DNA from: Amoebophilaceae bacterium
GTDB lineage: Bacteria; Bacteroidota; Bacteroidia; Cytophagales; Amoebophilaceae
Direction of reading: 5' to 3'
NCBI GenBank assembly: GCA_025455725.1
Contig: JALOLY010000018.1
Location: 1-17,217 of the forward strand
DNA: 17,217 nucleotides
Shown: piece by piece, positions 7,675 through 15,145 of the stretch
Layout: each line of letters begins with the position of its first letter
Numbering within the stretch: the stretch's first letter is position 1
Position numbers and translations under genes: made by a program
The notes under the pieces: generated by a model
What the model was told of the DNA's origin: nothing
The model's input: only the letters and a program-made list of their open reading frames with translations
Database searches by the model: none

Positions 7675-8937
7675 ATGCTCGACAGAACCACACCCCCACC
7701 CGCCAGTACAATTGATTACCCACATTTCTCCTGGCCTGAGGCCTACCAACTCAAAGAGGGAATCCCACTATGGGTGCTCAATGCAGGAAAACAACCGATG
7801 ATCAAGATAGAGTTGGTATGCGATGCGGGCTCGTGGTATGAGCCCCACAATGGAGTCGCCTATTTTACAGCTAGAATGCTCCAAGAAGGTACCCAACATA
7901 AGAGTGCTCAGGATATTGCCAGTTACGTAGATCAATATGGTGCCAGCCTACAGGTTCAGGTACAGCCCGATACGTGCTCTTTTATTCTAGTTACCTTATC
8001 TCAGTACCTAGATACCATGCTTGCTTTGCTAACAGAGGTACTCTTGGCTCCTACTTTTTCTGAGCAGCGCTTAGCGCATTTAAAGCACCTGATAATTCAG
8101 AAGCTCAAAGTAGATGCTCAAAAGAATAGCTATGTAGCACGTAAGAAATTTAAAGAGGTATTATTTGGCATCACACACCCCTATGGCAGGCAGCTTACTG
8201 AAACAGCCATCGCTGATATTACAACAACGCATCTCCAGCAGTACTACAGAGATCGGCTGTTGGCAGGGTGTCGCCTCTTGGTAAGTGGGCAAGTATACGA
8301 GCGCGACCTTTACACGATTCAACGTTACTTACAGCCGCTACCTGTGCAAGCTCCAGTTGCTTTGCCAGCTTTATGGCCTACACAGGGGCCTATCCAAGTG
8401 CATTGCCCCAAAGAAGGCAGCCTGCAAGCTGCCATCATCATGGGTAAGGTACTTTTGACACAAGATCATCCAGATTATTTGCCGCTCCTTGTCGTTAACG
8501 AACTTCTAGGTGGCTACTTTGGTTCGAGGCTCATGTGCAACATTCGAGAAGAAAAGGGCTACACATATGGAATTTTCTCCAGAATTGTTCCACTTCAGCG
8601 TGCCAGTTACTTATTGATAGCCACCGAAGTTATCCAGACTTTTGCCCAGGTTGTCTGCCAGGAAATTGAACGAGAAATCAAGACCTTGCAAACTATTCTT
8701 GTGCAAAAAGAAGAGTTGGAAGCACTTCGGAACCACATGCACGGGACATTTTTGTCAGAGGTTAATGATCCGTTTTCTATTATGGAAAAATTTAAGGACG
8801 TAAATATTCACGGGTTAGAAAAAGACCATTACAAGCAACTGGATGAAACCATTAGACGCATTAGTTCCCCTCAGATTATGGAATTGGCTAATGATTATCT
8901 ATCCACAGATAGCTTGAGTCAGGTTACCGTAGGCTGA
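7675..8937 (+). CDS. M16-family peptidase-like protein, non-catalytic (zinc site absent)
   Basis: 420 residues, the size of one M16B subunit (two alpha/beta domains, as in processing-peptidase-like proteins). In active M16 enzymes the segment after the first strands reads GxAHFxEHxxxxGT. Here it is GVAYFTARMLQEGT (60-73), so the zinc-binding His, catalytic Glu and second His of HxxEH are Y63, A66 and R67. The C-terminal half keeps the R/Y substrate-binding pair in NIREEKGYTYG (R291, Y298) and the preceding LGGYFGSRL. This is the pattern of the inactive partner in M16 heterodimers, which helps bind substrate for a zinc-bearing subunit. No such partner is encoded in the window; in Bacteroidota the two are often adjacent. 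No clear signal peptide is seen, so cytosolic or periplasmic location is open. Start ATG 7675; 50-nt gap after pssA. Confidence 0.88.
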   Translation: MLDRTTPPPASTIDYPHFSWPEAYQLKEGIPLWVLNAGKQPMIKIELVCDAGSWYEPHNGVAYFTARMLQEGTQHKSAQDIASYVDQYGASLQVQVQPDTCSFILVTLSQYLDTMLALLTEVLLAPTFSEQRLAHLKHLIIQKLKVDAQKNSYVARKKFKEVLFGITHPYGRQLTETAIADITTTHLQQYYRDRLLAGCRLLVSGQVYERDLYTIQRYLQPLPVQAPVALPALWPTQGPIQVHCPKEGSLQAAIIMGKVLLTQDHPDYLPLLVVNELLGGYFGSRLMCNIREEKGYTYGIFSRIVPLQRASYLLIATEVIQTFAQVVCQEIEREIKTLQTILVQKEELEALRNHMHGTFLSEVNDPFSIMEKFKDVNIHGLEKDHYKQLDETIRRISSPQIMELANDYLSTDSLSQVTVG

Positions 8938-9030
8938 GTTTTTATGTGACGGCTCGATTTTTAGTTGCGCAATTGAAAAAGGTAATCTGTTGTACTAAAC
9001 ATCATGTATGTATTATATCAGCAAAGGCTA

Positions 9031-9044
9031 GCAACAGGTTGCTT
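9031..9044. other. Small hairpin AGCAA-CAGG-TTGCT
   Basis: A perfect 5-bp stem with a 4-nt loop in the 256-nt spacer between the M16-like gene and rplM; a flanking CTA/TAG can extend it with a bulge. Its core resembles the hairpins at 4473 and 11012. No T-run. Confidence 0.3.
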
Positions 9045-9054
9045 TAGGACCCGC

Positions 9055-9077
9055 CACCAAAGAACTTCCCTTGGTGG
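9055..9077. other. Hairpin CCACCAA...TTGGTGG, possible 3' end of the topA-pssA-M16 unit
   Basis: A perfect 7-bp, GC-containing stem (9055-9061 / 9071-9077) with a 9-nt loop, about 120 nt after the M16-like stop and about 55 nt before the rplM promoter. Position suits a terminator or mRNA 3' stabiliser, but no T-run follows. CCACCA here is not a tRNA 3' end: no T-arm precedes it. Confidence 0.35.
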
Positions 9078-9107
9078 TCGAACTACTTAGCGTAGCCCGC
9101 TTGCTTA

Positions 9108-9138
9108 TTGCATAACAACAAAGAAGATACTACTTTTG
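9108..9138 (+). promoter_or_regulatory. Bacteroidota-type promoter of the rplM-rpsI-rpsB-tsf operon
   Basis: TTG (9108-9110), a 20-nt spacer and TACTTTTG (9131-9138) match the Bacteroidota primary-sigma consensus (TTTG, about 19-21 nt, TAnnTTTG), with the -7 element exact. Transcription would start near 9145 and leave a leader of about 50 nt before the rplM GTG at 9194. It is the best promoter match noticed in the window and sits where the ribosomal operon needs one. Confidence 0.6.
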
Positions 9139-9193
9139 TGACCTCGTTAGGCGAAGGCACCTTACCTTCTCAAGCACTTTTTAAAACATAGCC

Positions 9194-9643
9194 GTGGACC
9201 ATATAAGTTACAAGACAAAGTCAGCTAATAGAGAGAGTGTTCAAAAAGAGTGGGTACTTGTGGACGCAGACGGGAAGACTTTAGGACGCTTGGCCAGCCG
9301 CGTGGCGGCGATGATAAGAGGTAAGCATAAACCCAGCTTTACACCACATGTGGACTGCGGAGACAACGTTGTCGTCATTAATGCTGACAAGGTCTGTCTG
9401 ACAGGTGAGAAGTGGGATAAGAAGCAATATATCTCCCACACGGGCTATCCCGGTAGTCAAAAGGTGATCACACCCCGGAAACTCAAAGAAAAGTCACCCA
9501 CACGCATGATGGAGCACGCAGTCAAAGGTATGATCCCGAAGAATAGGCTAGGCCGTAGAATTTTCCACAATCTTTTCGTGTATGCAGGCCCGACTCATGA
9601 CCATGCAGCCCAGCAACCTAAAAGTGTTACGTTAAAAGACTAA
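9194..9643 (+). CDS. rplM: 50S ribosomal protein L13
   Basis: Early-assembling protein of the large ribosomal subunit. 149 residues, full length. Family motifs: WVLVDADGKTLGRLAS near 20-35, IRGKHKPSFTPHVDCGDNVVVINA, the YISHTGYPG segment, the MMEHAVKGMIPKNRLGR helix region, and the LFVYAGPTHDHAAQQP tail. The N-terminal extension with SYKTKSAN is like that of Bacteroidota L13. The start must be GTG 9194: an in-frame TAA lies at 9182 with no other standard start between. The GTG start and the lack of a Shine-Dalgarno sequence are the only oddities. It is first in the operon, and rpsI follows after 3 nt. Confidence 0.97.
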   Translation: MDHISYKTKSANRESVQKEWVLVDADGKTLGRLASRVAAMIRGKHKPSFTPHVDCGDNVVVINADKVCLTGEKWDKKQYISHTGYPGSQKVITPRKLKEKSPTRMMEHAVKGMIPKNRLGRRIFHNLFVYAGPTHDHAAQQPKSVTLKD

Positions 9644-9646
9644 AAG

Positions 9647-10033
9647 ATGGAACAACTCAATGCCATAGGCAGAAGAAAGACCTCTGTAGCTAGGATTTAT
9701 TTGACCAGTGGCAAAGGAGAAATCAAAGTCAACAGAAGATCCCTGGAAAACTACTTCCCCTCTGAGGTATTGAGAATGATAGTCCAGCAACCCTTGCATC
9801 AGGCAGAGGTTGCTGAGCATTATAGCATCCAGGTCAATGTTCGTGGCGGTGGTCTCAAAGGACAAGCAGAAGCAATACGCCTAGCTATAGCACGCGTGTT
9901 ATGCCAAGTTAACGTTGAATACCGGCCTGGCTTAAAGCAGGCGGGATATCTCACTAGAGATCCGAGAATGGTTGAACGCAAAAAATACGGCCGGAGGAAA
10001 GCCAGGAAAAAATTCCAGTTCAGTAAACGTTAA
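9647..10033 (+). CDS. rpsI: 30S ribosomal protein S9
   Basis: Small-subunit head protein whose basic C-terminal tail reaches the P-site tRNA. 128 residues, normal length. It opens with NAIGRRKTSVARIYL, has VNVRGGGLKGQAEAIRLAIAR in the middle, and ends in the conserved LTRDPRMVERKKYGRRKARK followed by KFQFSKR, with the terminal Arg that contacts tRNA. ATG 9647 is 3 nt after the rplM stop, the usual L13-S9 pairing. rpsB follows 20 nt after its stop. Confidence 0.98.
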   Translation: MEQLNAIGRRKTSVARIYLTSGKGEIKVNRRSLENYFPSEVLRMIVQQPLHQAEVAEHYSIQVNVRGGGLKGQAEAIRLAIARVLCQVNVEYRPGLKQAGYLTRDPRMVERKKYGRRKARKKFQFSKR

Positions 10034-10053
10034 CCCCCACAAGTATCCTTTTG

Positions 10054-10980
10054 ATGATTACGCTACAGCACAAAGATTTACTCAATGCAGGTGTGCATTT
10101 TGGCCACTTGACCAGCAAGTGGCACCCCAATATGGCGCCCTTCATCTTTATGGAACGTAATGGTATCCACATTATTGACCTAAATAAGACTCTCCTACAG
10201 CTCCAAGAAGCGACACATGCCCTCAAGGCTGTTGCAAGTGCTGGTAAGAGAATCTTATTTGTGGCAACAAAAAAGCAAGCCAAAGGGGTGGTCGAGCAAG
10301 AGGCAAGACGGCTAGGTATGCCCTACGTCACAGAAAGATGGCTGGGAGGTACACTAACCAACTTTGCAACGATTCGCAAGTTGTTGAAGAAAATGTCTTC
10401 ATTTGATAAGTTGATGAAAGACACAGCCTACCAGAACATGGCCAAGAAAGAGCAGCTTATGATTGCCCGAGAAAAGGGAAAGCTGGAGCGACTGTTGCAG
10501 GGTATTGCCGACACGACTAGACTGCCTGCTGCGCTTTTTGTCGTGGATATTAAAAAGGAGCACATTGCCGTCAAAGAAGCACAAAGGCTTGGTATCCCTG
10601 TGTTTGCGATCACAGATACTAATACAAACCCCGAGTGGGTAGACTACCCTATCCCCAGCAATGACGATGCCTCACGTTCCATTGAACTGATTATCAAGAC
10701 CGTTGGTAGTGCCATTGAAGAAGGCCTAGAAGAACGGCAAAGAATCAAAGAAGTAGATACCCTGGAGCAGATAGCAGCCAGCCGAGGATCCAGGGAGAGG
10801 AACGTTGAGAAGGTCATTTCTTCAGAAACTGCCGTACAGAAAACACGTACGGTAAGCAATGCTGCCAAGCCAGCAAGCAGAGTCACTAAGAAAGCAGAAA
10901 CCCAGCAGGCTACGGGGGTAGGAAGACTCGTACATGCGAAAGAGGAACCGCAACCTAATAAGGAAACTACGACAGCCTAG
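10054..10980 (+). CDS. rpsB: 30S ribosomal protein S2, with a C-terminal extension
   Basis: Late-assembling small-subunit protein that binds the ribosome back side and, with S1 where present, assists mRNA binding. 308 residues from ATG 10054; a TTG codon directly before it is also in frame but is the poorer start. The core is typical: LLNAGVHFGH, MERNGIHIIDL, GKRILFVATKKQA, YVTERWLGGTLTNF, LPAALFVVDIKKEHIAVKEA, RLGIPVFAITDTNTNPEWVDYPIPSNDDA. The core ends near residue 230; the remaining 75 or so residues are polar, rich in Lys, Glu, Thr and Ala, and probably disordered. E. coli S2 is 241 residues; Bacteroidota S2 proteins often carry such tails. tsf follows after 107 nt that contain two strong hairpins, so the rpsB-tsf ratio may be set there. 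Confidence 0.97.
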   Translation: MITLQHKDLLNAGVHFGHLTSKWHPNMAPFIFMERNGIHIIDLNKTLLQLQEATHALKAVASAGKRILFVATKKQAKGVVEQEARRLGMPYVTERWLGGTLTNFATIRKLLKKMSSFDKLMKDTAYQNMAKKEQLMIAREKGKLERLLQGIADTTRLPAALFVVDIKKEHIAVKEAQRLGIPVFAITDTNTNPEWVDYPIPSNDDASRSIELIIKTVGSAIEEGLEERQRIKEVDTLEQIAASRGSRERNVEKVISSETAVQKTRTVSNAAKPASRVTKKAETQQATGVGRLVHAKEEPQPNKETTTA

Positions 10981-10996
10981 GCCTCTTTGAGGCCTA
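10978..10996 (+). other. Strong hairpin TAGGCCTC-TTT-GAGGCCTA starting at the rpsB stop
   Basis: A perfect 8-bp GC-rich stem (10978-10985 / 10989-10996) with a 3-nt loop; the rpsB TAG stop is the first three bases of the stem. No T-run follows, so it is more likely an mRNA 3'-end stabiliser, processing site or partial attenuator than a full terminator, since tsf lies downstream. Confidence 0.5.
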
Positions 10997-11011
10997 CGAC
11001 TAAGGCTAAAA

Positions 11012-11033
11012 AGCAACCAGTACCGTGGTTGCT
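11012..11033 (+). other. Second hairpin in the rpsB-tsf spacer
   Basis: AGCAACCA (11012-11019) pairs perfectly with TGGTTGCT (11026-11033) around a 6-nt loop, 15 nt after the first hairpin. Not followed by a T-run. Together the two could attenuate or protect the transcript between S2 and EF-Ts. Confidence 0.5.
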
Positions 11034-11087
11034 GTACAAGGAGAGATTAACAAAGTGTAGATCCTTAATCAACCACACCACCTACTC

Positions 11088-11927
11088 ATGATTACCGCAC
11101 AAGATATTAACCAACTGAGACAGCGAACAGGAGCTGGCATGATGGACTGCAAACAAGCCCTCACGGCAGCAGGGGGAGATTTTGAGCAGGCCATTGACAT
11201 ACTGAGGAAAAAAGGCCAGAAAGTATCAGCTTCGAGAGCTGATAGGACTACCACCGAGGGTATTGTGCTCACTAAGACAGATACTACGCATAGCTACGGC
11301 GTGATGCTCGCGTTGAGTTGTGAGACAGACTTTGTAGCCAAGAATGAAACCTTCCGACAACTAGGTCAAGCAATTTTAGAAGCCTCTTTTATACACAAGC
11401 CTACTACACTCACCGAACTCCTAGATCTTTCCACGGCAGGGGGGCTCTCCGTACAAGAAGAGATTACCGAATTAGTAGGTAAGATTGGTGAAAAGGTAAC
11501 TGTTAGTGCTTACACTACCCTGAGCTGTGAGACGGTAGTTCCTTACATACACGTGGGCGATAGGCTAGGTGTCTTGGTAGGCCTTAAGGGTAGTTATGGC
11601 TCGCCGAAAGTGATCGAAGCTGGAAAAAATGTAGCTATGCAGATTGCTGCCATGAATCCTCTCGCTGTTGATAAAGACAGCGTAAGTGTTGAGATCGTAA
11701 ATAGAGAGCTCGCCGTTGCTCAAGAACAAGCGCGTAATGAGGGCAAGCCCGACAGCATGCTTGATAAGATTTCCCAAGGTAGGCTCGATAAGTTTTTTAA
11801 AGAAAATACCCTACTTCATCAGCCTTTTGTTAAAAACAACAACCTTTCCATTGCAAAATACCTAGAAAGTGTATCGCCAGGCCTGACTGTAGTGGCATTT
11901 GAGAGAGTATCGGTCGCAGGCGTTTAA
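11088..11927 (+). CDS. tsf: Elongation factor Ts
   Basis: Nucleotide-exchange factor that restores EF-Tu-GTP from EF-Tu-GDP. 279 residues, near the standard length. The N-terminal UBA-like domain reads LRQRTGAGMMDCKQAL (10-25) with GDFEQAIDILRKKG (30-43); the EF-Tu contact TDFVAKN is at 80-86 (ALSCETDFVAKNETF). Two core subdomains follow, with KIGEKV, GVLVGLKG, GKNVAMQIAAMNP and a C-terminal coiled-coil-like helix (REL...EQARNEGKPDSMLDKI). ATG 11088 fits the family N-terminus; no Shine-Dalgarno sequence. It pairs with rpsB, as in most bacteria, and ends the plus-strand operon, meeting pepP tail to tail. Confidence 0.97.
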   Translation: MITAQDINQLRQRTGAGMMDCKQALTAAGGDFEQAIDILRKKGQKVSASRADRTTTEGIVLTKTDTTHSYGVMLALSCETDFVAKNETFRQLGQAILEASFIHKPTTLTELLDLSTAGGLSVQEEITELVGKIGEKVTVSAYTTLSCETVVPYIHVGDRLGVLVGLKGSYGSPKVIEAGKNVAMQIAAMNPLAVDKDSVSVEIVNRELAVAQEQARNEGKPDSMLDKISQGRLDKFFKENTLLHQPFVKNNNLSIAKYLESVSPGLTVVAFERVSVAGV

Positions 11928-11953
11928 GGTGCTCTGAAGACGTTTTCAGCAGT

Positions 11954-11976
11954 GGTATAGTTGGTTGTCCTATACC
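11954..11976. terminator. Shared hairpin between convergent tsf and pepP
   Basis: GGTATAG (11954-11960) and CTATACC (11970-11976) form a perfect 7-bp stem with a 9-nt loop, 26 nt after the tsf stop; the pepP stop codon (11970-11972) lies in the right arm. A symmetrical dyad in a 42-nt convergent gap suits a bidirectional terminator, but there is no clear T-run. Confidence 0.4.
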
Positions 11977-13262
11977 GTATGCATAAGCTCTTCGATCTCT
12001 TCCGCCTCAATAGGTGTACTCGCCATGAGATCTTCTAGGCCATCCTCCCTCACTACAAAATTATTCTCTAGTCTTATTCCGAGGTTTTCCTCGCGAATGT
12101 AGATACCTGGCTCAATAGTCAGGACCATACCTGGCTCGAATTTTCTGTGCACATCTCCCGCGTCATGGGGGTCTAAGCCGATATGATGTGAGATGCCATG
12201 CATAAAGTACTTTTTGTAAGCGGGGTGCTCTGGACTTTGATTTTTGATATCTGTATGGTCTAGCAATCCTAAATCCAGCAGTTCCTGCTCCACCACAGCC
12301 CCTATTTGTTGGTCGTAGGTAACTAGGTCATTGCTCGAAACAAGTAGCTGTTGTGCTTGACGCATCACACGCAATACAGCTTCATATACAGCTCGTTGAC
12401 GTTTTGTAAATCGTCCGTTAACAGGTATGATCCGAGTGAGATCTGCCTTATAATTGGCATACTCTGCCCCCACGTCCAATAAAATAGTCTCCCCAGCCTG
12501 GCAGGGTTTATTGTTGGAGATATAGTGGAGTACGCAAGCATTGGCACCTGAAGCCACAATAGGATCATAAGAAAAGCCTTTAGAGCCATGTCGGACAAAT
12601 TCTCCTATCAATACTGCCTCTAGCTCATACTCCATGATACCAGGGCTTATACACGGCAATACCTTCCTAAAGCCCCTCTCAGTAATGCTACAGGCTTCTT
12701 TCATCAAGTTAATTTCTGGTTCTGACTTGATGGTTCTGAGGCGCTGCATGATGGGCGCTAGGCGATGATATCTGTGCAATGGATATTTTTGCTTGCACCA
12801 CCCTGCAAACCGTACATCGCGTGTCTGTACTGCTAGTGCAGCCCTAGTATGCTCATTGGTGTTCAGGTAAACATGCTCAACCTGTCCCATCAAAGTATGG
12901 AATATGCTGGAAAAAGTATCGAGCCAATAAATATGGGCAATACCGGAAATATCACTGGCAATTTCTTTAGTGTGCTTCTGCCCTTCCCATACCATGATAT
13001 GTGCATTGGTTTCTTTGACAAATAATAGCTCTTTCCACGCTTTTTGGGGCGCATCTGGATACAAAATCAAGATAGTTTCTTCTTGGTCAATCCCGGACAA
13101 ATAGAATAAATCACTATTCTGTCGGAATGGCATGACACCATCGCCATTAGTGGGCATGAGATCATTGGCATTGAGCACTACGAGCGAGTTAGGCTTCAAA
13201 TGTTGTGTGAGATTTTTCCTATTAGCAACAAAAAGGCTGGGATCAATTTGTTTGTAACGCAT
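11970..13262 (-). CDS. pepP: Xaa-Pro aminopeptidase (aminopeptidase P)
   Basis: M24 metallopeptidase that removes an N-terminal residue before proline; probably cytosolic, as no signal peptide is seen. 430 residues, full length. The N-terminal creatinase-like domain has the substrate-side FRQNSDLFYLSGI (46-58). The pita-bread catalytic domain carries all five dinuclear-metal ligands: D263 (LLDVGAEY), D274 (ADLTR), H360 (GISHHIGLD), E384 (TIEPGIYI) and E399 (RLENNF), plus the active-site H246 in LHY. Start ATG 13262; the next gene, dnaX, is divergent with a 106-nt spacer. Intact and typical; it could supply a proline-containing-peptide salvage route. Confidence 0.95.
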   Translation of the reverse strand: MRYKQIDPSLFVANRKNLTQHLKPNSLVVLNANDLMPTNGDGVMPFRQNSDLFYLSGIDQEETILILYPDAPQKAWKELLFVKETNAHIMVWEGQKHTKEIASDISGIAHIYWLDTFSSIFHTLMGQVEHVYLNTNEHTRAALAVQTRDVRFAGWCKQKYPLHRYHRLAPIMQRLRTIKSEPEINLMKEACSITERGFRKVLPCISPGIMEYELEAVLIGEFVRHGSKGFSYDPIVASGANACVLHYISNNKPCQAGETILLDVGAEYANYKADLTRIIPVNGRFTKRQRAVYEAVLRVMRQAQQLLVSSNDLVTYDQQIGAVVEQELLDLGLLDHTDIKNQSPEHPAYKKYFMHGISHHIGLDPHDAGDVHRKFEPGMVLTIEPGIYIREENLGIRLENNFVVREDGLEDLMASTPIEAEEIEELMHTV

Positions 13263-13271
13263 TATTTTTTG

Positions 13272-13282
13272 ACTTCCGAAGT
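13272..13282. other. Dyad ACTTC-C-GAAGT in the pepP-dnaX divergent spacer
   Basis: An 11-nt perfect dyad, 10 nt upstream of the pepP start, within the 106-nt region that must hold both promoters. A regulator site is possible; no exact TAnnTTTG element was found for either gene (TAATTTTA at 13355-13362 before dnaX is a partial match). Confidence 0.22.
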
Positions 13283-13368
13283 AAACGTCTTAGTTGTTAG
13301 TTGGGTAAATACCTTTTCGTCCACACATTATCTTCTTCCCTTGCTTGTAATATGTTAATTTTACGCCC

Positions 13369-15108
13369 ATGGAGAGCTTTTTGGTTTCTGCTAGAAAGTA
13401 TCGCCCTGCTACTTTCAATGATGTAGTAGGGCAGCCTCACGTTGCTACCACAATAAAGAATGCTATTCGCAATAACCAATTGGCACAAGCTTTCTTGTTT
13501 TGTGGCCCTAGAGGAGTAGGAAAGACAACTTGTGCCCGTATTTTGGCCAAAACTATTAACTGCCAACACGTCACAGCAGATATAGAACCCTGCAATAGCT
13601 GCATATCCTGTACTAGTTTCAATCATCATAGTTCCTTCAATATTTATGAACTTGATGCCGCTTCTAATAATTCCGTAGAAGACATCCGTTCCTTAGTAGA
13701 GCAGACTCGCTATTCCCCACAAGCAGGGCAATATAAAGTTTACATCATTGATGAGGTACACATGCTTTCCAATGCTGCGTTCAATGCCTTTCTAAAGACA
13801 TTGGAAGAGCCTCCTAGCTATGCTATTTTTATCCTGGCCACTACGGAAAAACACAAAATTATTCCTACTATTCTTTCTCGGTGTCAGATATTTGACTTCC
13901 ATCGGATACAGCCCCAAGACATCGTGCAGCAATTAAAGCGTATTGCCCAGCAGGAAGGTATTTCATACGAAGAAGAAGCACTGCATTTGATAAGTCAAAA
14001 ATCCGATGGTGCGCTGCGAGACGCCCTTTCTGTTTTTGACTTAATCACCACTTTCACGTCAGGACAGGGAGTCACCATCCAGGCTACGCTAGAGCACCTC
14101 CATATTCTAGACTACACGTACTATTTCAAAATTACAGATGCTTGCCTACAATACAACCCTGGTGCGGCTCTGCTAAGCTATGACGAAATACTTAAGGAAG
14201 GATTTGATGGGCAACACTTTATCGCTGGCCTAAGCGAGCATTTCCGCAATTTGATGATGAGCCAGGACGCCTCCACCCTACCGCTGTTGGCAGTAGCAGA
14301 TGATATAAAAAAGCAATACCAGATCCAAGCAGCACGAACAAGCCTAAGCTTCTTGTTCAGAGCCCTGCATATTACCAACCAGTGCGACTTACATTATAAA
14401 AACAGTGCTAACAAACGACTACACGTAGAGATGGCCCTAATAGAGCTGTCCCATATTCAGGAACCCAGCCAACCTGTAGAAACAATCGAGCACGAGCACA
14501 CGCGCGCACCTAGCAATCCCCTAATTCCTACTCCTGCAGCCAAGCCTACTCCAGTAACGTCTCACAACAAGAGTATAAAGACAAATAGCAACGAAAGTGG
14601 TGGCACAACCGCTCGCACTATTCAAAAAGTACATACTTTCAAGGTGACAACGAAGCTTCCTCAAATTGATCAGCTTAAAAAAAGCCTTGGTCAGAAAGAG
14701 GAAACACCCTGTTTACAACCAACTTCTGGGAGCACTGTAGAGCAACTTCCCATAACACAACAGGCAGTAAGTCAACACTGGCACGCTTATGCCAGTAAGC
14801 TCAAGTCAGCTGGGAGAATGTCAGAGTATAGTCTACTGAATCAGAAGATTGTCTTAGAGGGTATCACAATCATAGTGAAGCTGGTAAATGTTGTACAGCA
14901 AGACATCTTGGCAGGAATCAAAGAGGACCTGATGGTGTATTTGCGCAAAGCCTTACGATGTCCGGCTCTTGACCTTCGGGGTGTCATGGCATCGCTAGAA
15001 AAGAATGTCAAACCTTACACAGCACAGGCAAGGTTCAAATATTTGACAGAAAGATACCCCGACGTGTGCATACTCCAAGAGAAGTTATCGCTAGAGGTGC
15101 AGGATTAG
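13369..15108 (+). CDS. dnaX: DNA polymerase III subunit gamma/tau
   Basis: ATPase of the clamp loader that opens the beta clamp and, as tau, ties polymerase cores and helicase together. 579 residues. The AAA+ module has ARKYRPATFNDVVGQ at the N-terminus, Walker A GPRGVGKT (46-53), a zinc module with C65, C75, C78 and C81, Walker B VYIIDEVHML (124-133) and the SRC arginine-finger motif (170-172). The lid domain has KSDGALRDALS. Domain III follows to about 365, then a Pro/Thr/Ser-rich linker to about 465, then a folded C-terminal domain (HWHAYASKLKS onward), typical of Bacteroidota DnaX. A run of seven A (14677-14683) lies in the linker, but no nearby stop in a shifted frame supports a gamma product. 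Start ATG 13369. Divergent from pepP, convergent with the mltD-like gene. Confidence 0.96.
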   Translation: MESFLVSARKYRPATFNDVVGQPHVATTIKNAIRNNQLAQAFLFCGPRGVGKTTCARILAKTINCQHVTADIEPCNSCISCTSFNHHSSFNIYELDAASNNSVEDIRSLVEQTRYSPQAGQYKVYIIDEVHMLSNAAFNAFLKTLEEPPSYAIFILATTEKHKIIPTILSRCQIFDFHRIQPQDIVQQLKRIAQQEGISYEEEALHLISQKSDGALRDALSVFDLITTFTSGQGVTIQATLEHLHILDYTYYFKITDACLQYNPGAALLSYDEILKEGFDGQHFIAGLSEHFRNLMMSQDASTLPLLAVADDIKKQYQIQAARTSLSFLFRALHITNQCDLHYKNSANKRLHVEMALIELSHIQEPSQPVETIEHEHTRAPSNPLIPTPAAKPTPVTSHNKSIKTNSNESGGTTARTIQKVHTFKVTTKLPQIDQLKKSLGQKEETPCLQPTSGSTVEQLPITQQAVSQHWHAYASKLKSAGRMSEYSLLNQKIVLEGITIIVKLVNVVQQDILAGIKEDLMVYLRKALRCPALDLRGVMASLEKNVKPYTAQARFKYLTERYPDVCILQEKLSLEVQD

Positions 15109-15122
15109 ACACTTGGGATGTC

Positions 15123-15145
15123 AGTGAGTATAGCACTTACTTTTT
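15123..15145 (+). terminator. Candidate intrinsic terminator of dnaX
   Basis: AGTGAGT (15123-15129), a 5-nt loop and ACTTACT (15135-15141) give 7 pairs including one G-U, followed at once by TTTT (15142-15145). It starts 14 nt after the dnaX stop and overlaps the 3' end of the converging gene. The stem is AT-rich, so strength is moderate. Confidence 0.42.

Noticed and set aside
9051..9060. CCACCA as the 3' end of a tRNA or tmRNA
   Set aside because: No T-arm with TTCRA or acceptor complement is found upstream; the bases are one arm of a simple hairpin.
10051..10053. TTG as the rpsB start
   Set aside because: An ATG directly follows in frame and gives the expected short N-terminus; a TTG one codon earlier adds nothing.
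14677..14683. A7 run in dnaX as a programmed frameshift giving the gamma form
   Set aside because: Codons here are CTT AAA AAA AGC, so tandem -1 slippage is not favoured; the shifted frames run about 20-35 codons before a stop, and no clear downstream stem or upstream Shine-Dalgarno-like stimulator is seen.
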